Shown: positions 23,571 through 32,685 of the stretch, piece by piece | How positions within the stretch are numbered: position 1 is the stretch's first letter | Layout: each line of letters opens with the position of its first letter | Assembly: GCF_024519455.1 (NCBI RefSeq) | Contig: NZ_JALJRY010000005.1 | Location: 268,210-332,209, forward strand | Direction of reading: 5' to 3' | DNA from: Streptomyces sp. STR69 | GTDB taxonomy: Bacteria; Actinomycetota; Actinomycetes; Streptomycetales; Streptomycetaceae | DNA length: 64,000 nt | Made by a program: the position numbers and the translations under genes | Notes under the pieces: model-generated | Told to the model about the DNA's origin: nothing | The model's input: only the letters and a program-made list of their open reading frames with translations | Databases searched by the model: none

Positions 23571-25244
23571 ATGCAAAAGCTTGAGGCGCATGAGATGCCC
23601 CTGCACAAGGTGTTCAGCAGCGACTACGACTTTCAGATCCCCGATTACCAGCGCCCCTACGCGTGGCAGGAGGAGCAGGCGGTTCAACTGCTGACAGACC
23701 TGCAGGAAGCCCTGGACCGAGGGACGGACGAACCGTACTTCCTCGGATCTGTCGTGCTCGTCAAGAACGGAGGGGCTCCGAGGGCGGACGTCATCGACGG
23801 CCAGCAGCGCCTCACGACCCTGACCATCCTCCTGTCGGTCCTGCGTGATCTCACCGAGGATCCGGAACTGCGCGGCGACCTCGACAGGCTGGTGATGGAG
23901 CCGGGCGCCAAGATCCGTGGGCTCGCGCCGAGACCGCGGCTAACCCTGCGAAGTCGCGACGCGGACTTCTTCGGGAAGTACGTGCAGACGAAAGACGCGG
24001 TAGGCACTCTGCTGACGCTCAAGGAGGACGCCTTGCGCACCGATGCGCAGAAGGCCATTCTCCGTAACGCGACAGTCCTGCACCGCAGCCTCTCGGCTTC
24101 GCCTGAGGAGGATCGGCTGAAGCTGGCTCAGATGCTCGCCGAGCGGACGTTCCTGGTAGTCGTTAGTACCCCCGACCTCGACAGCGCGCACCGGATCTTC
24201 AGTGTCATGAACTCCCGGGGGCTGGACCTGTCCCCGACCGACATCTTCAAGTCACGCATAATCGGCGATCTCGGACCGGAGGCGTCCGACGAGTGCGCCA
24301 CCGTCTGGGAGGACGCCGAGGAGATGCTCGGGCGCGACGACTTCGCCGAGCTCTTCCTCCATCTGCGGATGATCTTCGCCAAGAAGCGCGCTGAACAGGA
24401 ACTGCTCAAGGAGTTCCCGGAGCAGGTGCTCAGCCGCTACCTTCCCGGCAAGGCCGAGGCCTTCGTCCACGATGTCGTCCGACCGTACGCCGACGCGTAC
24501 GGCAGGATCCGGGAGGCGCGTTACGAGTCGGCGTCGGGTGCGGACGCGGTCAACGCCTGGTTCCGGAGGCTCCAGCAGGTCGACAACTACGACTGGCGGC
24601 CCGCCGCTCTCTGGGCGCTGCGCCACCACGAGGACGACCCGGTCTGGCTCGACGCGTTCATGCGGGCGCTGGAGCGGCTGTCGGCAAGCCTGTTCATCCG
24701 CCGCGAGTACACCACCCCTCGGGTCAGACGCTATGCCGAATTGCTCCGGCAACTCGATGATGGACAGGGTCTCGATTCCCCCGCCCTCGAGCTGACGGAT
24801 GACGAGAAGGCGGACACCCGCGCCAGGCTCGACGGCGATCTCTATCTCGTCGGCAAGATCCGCAAGTACGTGCTCCTCCGCCTCGATGAGTTGCTGGCGC
24901 GTGGGCAGGGGGTGACCTACAACCATGGGCTCATCACCGTCGAGCATGTTCTGCCGCAGAACCCGGGGTCCGGGTCGCGGTGGACCGCGTTGTTCGACGA
25001 GGAGCAGCGCGCCCGGTGGACGCACCGCCTCGGCAACCTGGTCCTGCTGAACCGCGCGAAGAACTCGGCCGCCCAGAACTACGACTTCGCCGAGAAGAAG
25101 GCCAAGTACTTCACTGGCCGTGGGGGAGTGGTCCCCTTCGCGCTGACGAGCCAGGTGCTTCAGCATGCCGAGTGGACCCCCGGGCTGCTGGGGGCGAGGC
25201 AGGACGAACTGATCGGCGTGCTCGCTGAAGAGTGGCGTCTGTAG
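23571..25244 (+). CDS. GmrSD-like DUF262/DUF1524 nuclease
   Basis: Single-chain type IV restriction-like protein of 557 residues. The N-terminal DUF262 (ParB/Srx-like NTPase) carries IPDYQRPYAWQ and DVIDGQQRLTTLTILLSVLR (D76). The C-terminal DUF1524 His-Me finger nuclease carries TVEHVLPQN (H459) and HRLGNLVLLNRAKNSAAQNY. Such proteins cut modified phage DNA (glucosylated cytosine in the founding GmrSD). ATG 23571 lacks a strong binding site. It is followed 226 bp later by the Rad50-like gene on the same strand but has its own transcription context. Confidence 0.85.
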   Translation: MQKLEAHEMPLHKVFSSDYDFQIPDYQRPYAWQEEQAVQLLTDLQEALDRGTDEPYFLGSVVLVKNGGAPRADVIDGQQRLTTLTILLSVLRDLTEDPELRGDLDRLVMEPGAKIRGLAPRPRLTLRSRDADFFGKYVQTKDAVGTLLTLKEDALRTDAQKAILRNATVLHRSLSASPEEDRLKLAQMLAERTFLVVVSTPDLDSAHRIFSVMNSRGLDLSPTDIFKSRIIGDLGPEASDECATVWEDAEEMLGRDDFAELFLHLRMIFAKKRAEQELLKEFPEQVLSRYLPGKAEAFVHDVVRPYADAYGRIREARYESASGADAVNAWFRRLQQVDNYDWRPAALWALRHHEDDPVWLDAFMRALERLSASLFIRREYTTPRVRRYAELLRQLDDGQGLDSPALELTDDEKADTRARLDGDLYLVGKIRKYVLLRLDELLARGQGVTYNHGLITVEHVLPQNPGSGSRWTALFDEEQRARWTHRLGNLVLLNRAKNSAAQNYDFAEKKAKYFTGRGGVVPFALTSQVLQHAEWTPGLLGARQDELIGVLAEEWRL

Positions 25245-25283
25245 GTACGGGGCGGGAGGCTTCGCCTTCCCCGCTTGCCACTC

Positions 25284-25317
25284 CCAGTTATTTCCAAAGA
25301 GTTCCAAGGACTTCCAT
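25284..25317. promoter_or_regulatory. Phased TTCCA repeats upstream of the Rad50-like operon
   Basis: TTCCA occurs at 25292, 25302 and 25312, a strict 10-bp period, preceded by CCCAG at 25284. The array overlaps the expected -35 of a promoter whose -10 could be TATGGT (25336-25341). The same kind of array (CCAA at 10-bp spacing) lies at 51437-51470. Confidence 0.55.
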
Positions 25318-25470
25318 TCTTGTGGGTGCCCAGGCTATGGTCATCCACAGCTCACGGCCCACACGTCACGCCGACTGCACCGTCGGGCCCGTGCCCCTCA
25401 CGCTGCGCGGCCTCCGTACGCCTGTCCGACCGCCGCCTCCGCAGCCGTCGCTTCCACGGGAGTTCACGTC

Positions 25471-27849
25471 ATGCCCGAATCCGTCGATTCCGCTCCGGAG
25501 CCGTCACCCGCACAGCAGCCAGCCGGGCAGCCGGCGGCCCCCGGCACCCTCGCTCTCCTCATCGCCGAACGGCTCGCCGCCTCGGATCTCGACGAGGACG
25601 CCAAGGCCGTCCTGCTCACCGCCTTCCAGGACGATGGACCGGTTCGCGGACGGATGCCGGGCGCCTATCTGCAGTCCGTCACTGTCAGCGGATTCCGCGG
25701 CATCGGCCGGACCGCACGCCTCCCGCTCACCCCCGGCCCGGGGCTCACGCTGGTCACCGGCCGCAACGGCTCCGGCAAGTCGAGCTTCGCGGAAGCCACC
25801 GAGATCGCGCTGACCGGCGACAACGCCCGCTGGCGCGGCCGCAGTGACATCTGGCGCAGAAGCTGGCGCAACCTTCACCACGGCCAGGAGCCGCAGATCG
25901 CCGTGGAGTTGCGTATCGACGGCGACCCGGAGTCCGCCACCGTGCTGCGCACGTGGCACGGAGACGACGTCGCCGACTCCGCCGCCGAACTCGACCGGCC
26001 CGGCCACGACCCCGTTCCGCTCCCGGACCTCGGCTGGCAGGAGGATCTGGCGACCTACCGTCCCTTCCTGTCGTACTCCGAACTCGGCCAGGTCATCGGC
26101 GGCAAGCCCAGCGAGATGTACGACGCCGTCGCCTCCATCCTCGGCCTGGAGCAGCTCGCCGCGGCCGACAAGCGGCTGCGCGACCTGGCCCGCGAGTACG
26201 ACGCGCCCGCGAAGGAGGCCAAGGCCGGACTCCCCGCCCTGCTCGCCCTGCTGGAGAACACCGACGACCCTCGCGCCCAGGCCGCCCGTTCCGCACTCGA
26301 CGGGCGGCGCCCGGACCTCGCGCGGGCGGCCGAACTGGCCGCCGGGACCGGTGCGGCGGACGAGTCACTCCTGTTCGACCTGCGCCGCCGCTCCACCCTG
26401 ACCGGACCCGACACCGAGGCGGTGGCCACGGCTGTGGCCCGGCTGCGCGAGACGATCGCCGCCGCCGAGGACCTTCGGGGCACCTCCGCAGAGGACGCGC
26501 TGCAACGTGCCGAACTCCTCGCCCGCGCCCTCGCCCACCATCGCGCCCACCCCGACCTCGGTACCTGTCCCGTGTGTGGTGGCGCGGCACGGCTGGACGA
26601 GGACTGGGCGCTGGACGCGGCCGAGCAGGAACGCCTCCTGCGCACCGAGGCCGAACAGGCCCTCACCGCACGCCGGGAACTGCACGCGGCCGGCCAGGCC
26701 ATCCGTGATCTCGCCGTGCCGCCTCCGGGCTGGCTGCCGCCCGAGATCGCCGCCGCCTGGGACGACTGGCTGCGGTGTCGTACCGTCTCCGAGCCGGCCG
26801 CACTGGCGTCCGTCGCGGAGAACGCCGCACGGACCGCGGCCGACGCCGCGCGGGTCACCCGTCAGGAGGCCGCGCGGAGCCTCGCCGACCAGGACGACGC
26901 CTGGCGTGACGCCGCACGGGCGCTCGCGGCCTGGCTCGACAAGGCCCACGCCGCCGAGCGGGCGATCCCGAGCCTGGCCCGCGTCAAGGCCGCCCAGAAA
27001 TGGCTCAAGGCCGCCCACGACGAGATCCGCGCCGAGCGGATGCGGCCCATTGCCGAGGACGCCCAGCGCATCTGGTCCAACCTGCGCCAACAGAGCAACG
27101 TCGCCCTCGACGTGACCGTCGACGACATCAACGCCCCCGCACTCGGCGTGATGAGCCAGGGCGAACTGCACGCCCTCGCCCTCTCCCTCTTCCTTCCGCG
27201 CACCTTCCTGCCGGAGAACCCGTTCCGGTTCCTGGTCATCGACGACCCGGTGCAGTCCATGGACCCCGCCAAGGTGGACGGCCTCGCCCGCGTCCTCGCA
27301 CTCCTCGCCGAACACCGCCAGGTCGTCGTCTTCACGCACGACACCCGCCTGCCGCAGGCCCTGAAGTACTTGCGGCTGCCCGCCACCGTCCTCACCGTCG
27401 ACCGCCGTGAGCACTCCGCCGTACGCGTCCGCTCCGGCGACGACCCCGTCAAGCAGGCCCTGTACGACGCGAAGGCGCTCGCCAAGACCCGCGACCTGCC
27501 TGGCGACGTCGTAGCGCGGGTCCTGCCCGGCCTGTGCCGCACCGCACTGGAGGCCGCCTTCCTCGAACCGGCCCGACGCCGGCTCCTCGGTACGGGACTG
27601 CCGCACGACGAGATCGAGCGACGCATCGCCAAGGCCCACAAGCTCACCGAACTGGCTTCCCTTGCCCTTTACGGGGAGACCGACCGGGTGGGCGAGGCCA
27701 TGACCGACCTCACCCGGGCCTACGGCCAGCAGGCCACCGACCATATCCGGTGGTGCAACAGGGGCTCCCACGAAGCCGTGCCCGTGGACGACGTGGAGGA
27801 GATCATCCGCCGCACCGCGGACCTCGCGAAGGCGGTGCGATCCCTGTGA
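25471..27849 (+). CDS. Rad50/SMC-like AAA ATPase with a single zinc-hook CxxC
   Basis: ABC-type ATPase of 792 residues split by a coiled coil. Walker A is GRNGSGKSSFAEATEIALTG (K103). A hook-like CPVCGG (C366, C369) lies near the middle. The C-lobe has signature MSQGELHALALSLFLPR, Walker B FLVIDDPVQSMD (D591, D592) and H-loop VVVFTHD. The C-terminal segment IRWCNRGSHEAVPVDDVEE resembles the NxxxH-type loops of HEPN-like tails. The layout recalls RloC, a zinc-hook ATPase fused to an anticodon nuclease, but here a separate HEPN-like gene follows with a GTGA overlap. ATG 25471 begins MPESVDSAPEPS. Confidence 0.83.
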   Translation: MPESVDSAPEPSPAQQPAGQPAAPGTLALLIAERLAASDLDEDAKAVLLTAFQDDGPVRGRMPGAYLQSVTVSGFRGIGRTARLPLTPGPGLTLVTGRNGSGKSSFAEATEIALTGDNARWRGRSDIWRRSWRNLHHGQEPQIAVELRIDGDPESATVLRTWHGDDVADSAAELDRPGHDPVPLPDLGWQEDLATYRPFLSYSELGQVIGGKPSEMYDAVASILGLEQLAAADKRLRDLAREYDAPAKEAKAGLPALLALLENTDDPRAQAARSALDGRRPDLARAAELAAGTGAADESLLFDLRRRSTLTGPDTEAVATAVARLRETIAAAEDLRGTSAEDALQRAELLARALAHHRAHPDLGTCPVCGGAARLDEDWALDAAEQERLLRTEAEQALTARRELHAAGQAIRDLAVPPPGWLPPEIAAAWDDWLRCRTVSEPAALASVAENAARTAADAARVTRQEAARSLADQDDAWRDAARALAAWLDKAHAAERAIPSLARVKAAQKWLKAAHDEIRAERMRPIAEDAQRIWSNLRQQSNVALDVTVDDINAPALGVMSQGELHALALSLFLPRTFLPENPFRFLVIDDPVQSMDPAKVDGLARVLALLAEHRQVVVFTHDTRLPQALKYLRLPATVLTVDRREHSAVRVRSGDDPVKQALYDAKALAKTRDLPGDVVARVLPGLCRTALEAAFLEPARRRLLGTGLPHDEIERRIAKAHKLTELASLALYGETDRVGEAMTDLTRAYGQQATDHIRWCNRGSHEAVPVDDVEEIIRRTADLAKAVRSL

Positions 27850-28295
27850 CCACGATCCGCCCGGTCACTCCCGTCCCGTCCGCTCGCCCGCCCCGGCTCC
27901 CTGCGGCCCTCCCGCCTCCACCGCCGTCCACCTCGACCCCCGAGGAACTGCTCGCGGGCGCGGACCGGTTGCTCGGCACGGCCACCGCCTCCACCACTGG
28001 CGTCTGGCCGCGTGCCGTGGCACTCCTGCTGCGCCATGCCCTCGAAGAGGCCCTGCGCCGCTACTGGCAGGCCCGCAAACCGCAGCTGGCCCGCTGCGCG
28101 CCGCACGCCCAGGCCCTGTGCCTGGAGTCCTACGCCGACCCCGACACGGCCCGCCGCTGGTCGGCGACCTGGGCCGGCCTCAGCCGGGCCTGCCACTACC
28201 ACGGGTACGAACTCGCGCCCACGCAGGCGGAGTTGCGTTCGTGGCGGGACGATGTCGAGACGGTGCTCGGGGTCTTGGGGAGGGGAACGCTGTAA
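27846..28295 (+). CDS. HEPN-like helical protein, partner of the Rad50-like ATPase
   Basis: 149 residues: a proline-rich start, then an all-helical domain (AVALLLRHALEEALRRYWQA, CLESYADPDTARRWSATWAG). The helix SRACHYHGYEL gives R114-x4-H119, the pattern used by HEPN ribonucleases, and is followed by AELRSWRDDVETVL. GTG 27846 overlaps the TGA of the ATPase gene, so the two are made together. Inferred role: toxic RNase effector held or triggered by the ATPase. The HEPN assignment rests on the motif and helical pattern only. Confidence 0.65.
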   Translation: MTTIRPVTPVPSARPPRLPAALPPPPPSTSTPEELLAGADRLLGTATASTTGVWPRAVALLLRHALEEALRRYWQARKPQLARCAPHAQALCLESYADPDTARRWSATWAGLSRACHYHGYELAPTQAELRSWRDDVETVLGVLGRGTL

Positions 28296-28384
28296 AGGGC
28301 TCCCGTGGCATGCCCGCCGGGGTCATGGCCCGTCCCGGGCCGAGCCAGGCGGCGAGTGTCCGCGCGCTCGCGGCCAGTCGGCAG

Positions 28385-28414
28385 GAGCGGGCGTTCGGCA
28401 GCTCCTGCCCGCTC
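28385..28414. terminator. Hairpin between convergent defence genes
   Basis: GAGCGGGC (28385-28392) and GCCCGCTC (28407-28414) form a perfect 8-bp stem. An alternative stem, GCAGGAGC with GCTCCTGC, overlaps it. It lies between the HEPN-like gene and the end of the oxygenase gene, so it could stop transcription from both sides. Confidence 0.35.
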
Positions 28415-30863
28415 AGGCTGTACCGTAGGCCGCCGTCAGCCACGCCAGGTCGGCCGCGGCCTTGTTCCGCGCGTTCGCGGCGCGCGTGAACAGTTCGTCG
28501 GTCTTGGTCAGCACCAGGGTGTACGGGCGCCCCTGCCGCCTCGTATGGTGGCGCACCGGCAGCTCGGCCGTGTCGATCCGGGAGTGCACGTGCCGACGTC
28601 CGTCTTTCGCGAGCGGCCACTCGAAGGTCCGCTGCGTCCGTGAGCCGAGAAACGTGCCTAGCCTGTCGCAGAGGCTGCAGCCGCACCCGGTCCATTCGAT
28701 CGACCAGTCGCCCTCGTCGCGCGGTGGCGTCGCGGCGATCGTGCCGAGCCGCTCCGCGCAGTCCCAGGCGATCTTCTCGAGCGCCGCCGGCCCGCGGGTG
28801 TCCGCCAGGCGGAGCGCCGGCACCAGACACTCCAGGACGGTGTCGTCGTAACCGCGCAGGGTTCCCGTGATCTCGTCGCGCAGGGTGTCGTCGGCCGCTT
28901 TCAGCAGCCGTACCAAGGGCGAGCTCAGGGTCTCCAGCCGGGGTCGGCGGACATCGCTTCGCGTGGTGGTCCAGAGCTGGAGCTGACTGTCCAGCCAACG
29001 CCAGGTTCCGGCGGCCAGGAGCTGTGCAACCTGCGGGCTCCCGGCGGTACGCAGCGCCCCGCACAGCCCCGGCAGCGTGTCGTCGGCCCACTCGGACAGG
29101 CCGGTGCCGTACAGGTCGTGCTTCGACCCGAACCACCCCTCGACGATGCTCCGCGTCCAGTCCTCGCCGTACAGCCCAGCCGCATGCTCTCGCGCGAGCA
29201 GCTCCACGCGGAACGGTTCCAGCAGCATCGCCGCCGTACCGGCGGCCTCCAGGCCCACCGCCACATCCAGGGCCGTGGTGAGGAGTCCCGCCTCCGTCTC
29301 CAGGTGCGCCCAGAACGGCGCGAGCGACTGCGCCGCGTCACGAGCCCCCGCCAGGTCCCCGGCGTCGATGCGGTCGCGGAGTTCGCCAAGGGCCCACCGG
29401 GACCCGGCTTCGGCACGGGCCGTGAACGCAAGGTCGCGCGGCCACACGACGACCGCGGCCCGCCGGTACCACCGGTCCAGCGTGTTGCCGTAGTTGCCCA
29501 TGTAGCCCTCGTACTCGGAGCTGTGGGGAGTCAGGGCCGCGTTCGGGGTGGCGGCACACACCTCGTGGTCCTGGACGTCCAGCGAGATCGGTTCGCCGCC
29601 GGTGCCGTCCGGGCCGCTCCACCAGACGAGGGTGATCTCGTCGTCGATCAACTCGTTGAGCTCGTAGTCGTCGGGGTCTGTGCCCGTCCCGCCGTCGGTG
29701 TCGTCCTCTTCGTCGTAGTAGTCGTCGTCCCACGGGTCGCTGCCGGAAGGCCAGGCGTCCCAGGTCTCCTTCACCTCGGCGAGTGCCAGCACCGCCTCGC
29801 ACCCGGCCTGCTCCGCCGCTGCGCGCAGCAGCGCGGCCCGATCCGTGTCGGCGCCCTTGAGCCGGTCCCAGCTCAGGCCGCGCTGGGTGTATTCGTGATC
29901 GAGCAGGAAGACCAGCCGGTTCGGCGGGGGGAGGTCGCGGCCTCCGTAGCGTGAGGTGACCGGCGTGCTGAAATGCTCGGTGAGGCAGCGGGCCGGCTCG
30001 GTGGCGGGGCGGGCCTCCTCGGCCGGGGTCGGGGAGGCGTCGGCGAGCAGGTTGAAGGTGAGCGTCACCCGGTATCCGGTCCGGACGGCTGTGACCTGGT
30101 GACGACAGTCGGCGTAGAACGCGACGAGGGTCAGCTCCTCCTTCGACGCACGGTAGGTGACGCTCTTTCCGGCATGCTCGACGATCAGTTCACCACCGGT
30201 GTGCGCCGACGGCAGCGACACCACCAGGGAGCCCACCATCGCGTCGTCCTTCTCCGAGTCCTGGTGCGGAAGGAAGAACTGCCCCTTGCCGTAGACCAGC
30301 ATCGAGTGCGGTTCGGCACGGAGACGGGAGCCGCGCGGAAGCCCGAGCTCGTCGCGGAAGTGCTCCAACGCCCTGTCGAGCAGCGCCGTCCAGCCGGTTC
30401 CGCCCAGCGTGACCTGATCCGGGGTCAGCTCCCAGGTGTCCCGGACGCTCGCATCGGCCAGCGTCTCCTCGCCCCGCCCGAACTTCGCCGGCCGCGCCAC
30501 CGCGATCAGCTTCTTCGTCAGCGGTGCGCGCAGCGGAAGTCTCACCGGCCCGACGCCGGACACCTCCACGCGGAGGAGGTCCGCAGGCACCGACAGCTGT
30601 GCGCTGAACGATCCGGCGGGCCCGGAGCCCCCCAGCAGCTTCGCCAGCCGTTCCCGCGCGGTCTTCGCCATCTGTCCTCGCTCGCGTTCGTCATACCTCT
30701 TCGGTGGTGTCACGGCATCGACCGGCGCGGATGGGGAGTTGAGGCGTACGCGATCGTCCGCCGCGGCCGGGACGGTCCACGGCTCCTGCCATGACGGGCC
30801 CTTGCCGGACCAGTCTGCGTCGGCCAGGCGGCGGAGGGCGTCGGCTGTCAAGGAGAGTGGCAC
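28413..30863 (-). CDS. Large 2OG-Fe(II) oxygenase-domain protein
   Basis: 816 residues. Residues 180-275 are a prolyl-4-hydroxylase-type dioxygenase core: LPHQDSEKDDAMVGSLVV gives the HxD iron ligands (H200, D202), ADCRHQVTAV the distal H255, and GYRVTLTFNL the 2-oxoglutarate-binding R265. The remaining 540 residues contain an acidic linker (WDDDYYDEEDDTDGG) and a helical domain with a Cys-rich GCGCSLCDRLGTF, and are not assigned. GTG 30863 lies three bases after the stop of the ATPase-nuclease gene, so both are co-translated. A hydroxylase this large next to a DUF234 ATPase suggests it modifies a protein or nucleic acid in the same response. Confidence 0.75.
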   Translation of the reverse strand: MPLSLTADALRRLADADWSGKGPSWQEPWTVPAAADDRVRLNSPSAPVDAVTPPKRYDERERGQMAKTARERLAKLLGGSGPAGSFSAQLSVPADLLRVEVSGVGPVRLPLRAPLTKKLIAVARPAKFGRGEETLADASVRDTWELTPDQVTLGGTGWTALLDRALEHFRDELGLPRGSRLRAEPHSMLVYGKGQFFLPHQDSEKDDAMVGSLVVSLPSAHTGGELIVEHAGKSVTYRASKEELTLVAFYADCRHQVTAVRTGYRVTLTFNLLADASPTPAEEARPATEPARCLTEHFSTPVTSRYGGRDLPPPNRLVFLLDHEYTQRGLSWDRLKGADTDRAALLRAAAEQAGCEAVLALAEVKETWDAWPSGSDPWDDDYYDEEDDTDGGTGTDPDDYELNELIDDEITLVWWSGPDGTGGEPISLDVQDHEVCAATPNAALTPHSSEYEGYMGNYGNTLDRWYRRAAVVVWPRDLAFTARAEAGSRWALGELRDRIDAGDLAGARDAAQSLAPFWAHLETEAGLLTTALDVAVGLEAAGTAAMLLEPFRVELLAREHAAGLYGEDWTRSIVEGWFGSKHDLYGTGLSEWADDTLPGLCGALRTAGSPQVAQLLAAGTWRWLDSQLQLWTTTRSDVRRPRLETLSSPLVRLLKAADDTLRDEITGTLRGYDDTVLECLVPALRLADTRGPAALEKIAWDCAERLGTIAATPPRDEGDWSIEWTGCGCSLCDRLGTFLGSRTQRTFEWPLAKDGRRHVHSRIDTAELPVRHHTRRQGRPYTLVLTKTDELFTRAANARNKAAADLAWLTAAYGTA

Positions 30864-30866
30864 CGT

Positions 30867-32399
30867 TCAGGGACGGGCGGCGCCGCCGCGGAGCGGGCCG
30901 TCGCCGTACAGGGCGGCGAGATCGACGAGAAGGACGTCGGGACGCTTCACGGCATGGGCTTCGAGGTCGGGCCAGAAGCCGTTCAGGGAGTACAGGGCGA
31001 GGGTGGCGCCGTCGGCCTTGTGGCCTTGGGCGGTGAGCAGTTGACGGATGCGTTCGAGGCGTTGCAGGTCGGTGAGGGAGCGAGGGGTGGCGGTGGCCTT
31101 GGCCTCACCGATCAGGGTGATGGAGCGGCGGGGTTTGCGGGGGATGTCGCCGGGGGCGAGGGCGAGTACGTCCACCTCGTGCTGAGTGCGGGCGCCCGCG
31201 TCGGGGACCTCGGTGGAGCCGGTGTGCCCGATGGGCAGATGTGACAGGTCGAGGGGGAGGTGGGCGGCGGTGTAGGCGCGGGCGAGGTCTTCGAAATGCG
31301 GGCCGAGGACCTTCGAGTGAAAGGCGTGGGCTGCGGCCTGCCAGGCCCGGTCGGGGAGGCCGAGGTCGATGAGCGGGGCCTGGGGGAGGGTGACGACCTG
31401 GTTGAAGCGGATTACCGGGTCGGGCAGCGTGATGATCGGATTGCGCTGCTTGAGTACGTCTTGGGCTCGGCGGACGTAACCGGCCGATTCCAGGACCTCC
31501 AGGGGGTGGGTGGTGGCGGCGCGGTCGCGGCCGAGCGCGGCGCCGATAGCGGTGGGGGTGGTGGCTCCGTCGGCGATCGCGGTGAGCAGTTCGTAGTAGG
31601 TCGTGCGCTGCCTGATGCGGGGGTCCTCGCGCAGGAGGTATTCGGTCTCGGCGCGGGAGTAGGTGGCGCGGTCGGGGGAGAGCAGGACGCGGGTGACCCA
31701 GGTGGGGAATTCGTCGGGGCTCTGTGGCGGGTCGGTGTCGGTGAGGCGGGCGTAGCCGGGGGCGCCGCCGAGGACGGCGTGGACGAGGAAGGCGGTGTGG
31801 GCGTCGCCGATGCCCCAGAATGCGCGGGCCTCGCGGTAGTCGAATGCCGACAACCGCATGTCGATCAGAGCTCGGCCGCGCAGGGGTTTCTGACCGGAGA
31901 GAAGTTCGTGCATGACGGAGAGGGCGGAGCCGCACAGGATGAGCGCGCCGCGGGGGGCGTCGGCCGTGCCGAACTGCCCCTCGTCGTAGATGCGCTGGAT
32001 CAGGCCGGGGATCTCCGGGGAGTGCTGCAGCAGGTAGGGCAACTCGTCGATGACGACCAAGGGGCGGCGGCCTGGCCGGTCGGTGGCGCGGAAGGCTGTG
32101 CGCAGCAGCTCGTCCCAGTCGTCGAGACGGAGTGCCCCGACGGGCAGACCGCTGTGCACGGCGATGGCCTGCGCGAAGCGGGCCTTCGCCGCGTGGGCGC
32201 CATCCTCCTGGACGGCTGTGATGTACAGGCCGCCCATGGCTTCGGTGAGGGCCTGCAGCAGGAACGACTTGCCATGCCGACGTCGCCCTGACACGACGGC
32301 GATCCGGAGCGTGTCGCCGGTGCGGGCGGCGAACTCGGCCAGCGTGGCCCACTCGCGGTCGCGGCGGACCACGCGTTCGGGCTTTGGGGGGATCTGCAT
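30867..32399 (-). CDS. AAA ATPase with C-terminal DUF234-type PD-(D/E)XK nuclease
   Basis: 510 residues, archaeal-type STAND-like ATPase. Walker A GRRRHGKSFLLQAL (K44), Walker B LVVIDELPYLLQH (D118, E119), sensor CGSALSVMHELL, then a winged helix (TTPTAIGAALGRDRAATTHP). The C-terminal nuclease fold carries QHEVDVLAL (D410) and ITLIGEAKAT (E432, K434), the intact D...ExK set. It is the first gene of a two-gene operon with the 2OG oxygenase. A 13-bp perfect inverted repeat lies 25 bp upstream of ATG 32399. Confidence 0.82.
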   Translation of the reverse strand: MQIPPKPERVVRRDREWATLAEFAARTGDTLRIAVVSGRRRHGKSFLLQALTEAMGGLYITAVQEDGAHAAKARFAQAIAVHSGLPVGALRLDDWDELLRTAFRATDRPGRRPLVVIDELPYLLQHSPEIPGLIQRIYDEGQFGTADAPRGALILCGSALSVMHELLSGQKPLRGRALIDMRLSAFDYREARAFWGIGDAHTAFLVHAVLGGAPGYARLTDTDPPQSPDEFPTWVTRVLLSPDRATYSRAETEYLLREDPRIRQRTTYYELLTAIADGATTPTAIGAALGRDRAATTHPLEVLESAGYVRRAQDVLKQRNPIITLPDPVIRFNQVVTLPQAPLIDLGLPDRAWQAAAHAFHSKVLGPHFEDLARAYTAAHLPLDLSHLPIGHTGSTEVPDAGARTQHEVDVLALAPGDIPRKPRRSITLIGEAKATATPRSLTDLQRLERIRQLLTAQGHKADGATLALYSLNGFWPDLEAHAVKRPDVLLVDLAALYGDGPLRGGAARP

Positions 32400-32423
32400 G
32401 GGTGCTCCGTGGGCGTCATCGAT

Positions 32424-32460
32424 CCCTAATTAGGTAATAGCGTACTGTACCTAATTAGGG
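32424..32460. promoter_or_regulatory. Operator with perfect 13-bp inverted repeats
   Basis: CCCTAATTAGGTA (32424-32436) and TACCTAATTAGGG (32448-32460) are perfect inverted repeats around an 11-bp spacer. Each arm also holds the palindrome CCTAATTAGG. This AT-rich block is very unlike its surroundings. Its position upstream of the ATPase-nuclease gene fits tight repression by a dimer of dimers. Confidence 0.72.
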
Positions 32461-32659
32461 TCCAATTGTGCTCACGACAGTCTGATGGTGTCCCGTCTTC
32501 CCTACGGCCTGGATGATGGAGTACGTGTGCGCCGCATTGCGAGACCCCGGAACCGGCGCGCGGGGCGAGCGACGGACGCCGGTAGACGGGGCGGTACGGA
32601 ACGGCGCGCCGGGGAGAGGAGGCGTGCGCGGTTCCCCACCTCGACCGCACTCGCACTGC

Positions 32660-32679
32660 CGTCATACGCGTATTACGAT
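32660..32679 (+). promoter_or_regulatory. Palindromic operator and -10 box of the antitoxin gene
   Basis: CGTCATACGCGTATTACG (32660-32677) is an 18-bp palindrome with one mismatched pair. It overlaps TACGAT (32674-32679), a -10 box placed so that transcription would begin at the A of ATG 32686. There is no ribosome binding site, so the mRNA is probably leaderless and repressed by the antitoxin itself. Confidence 0.5.
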
Positions 32680-32685
32680 GCCTTC

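Noticed and set aside
27534..27845. Open frame extending the HEPN-like gene upstream
   Set aside because: It overlaps the well-supported ATPase gene, is Arg/Pro-rich, and GTG 27846 fits the GTGA coupling.
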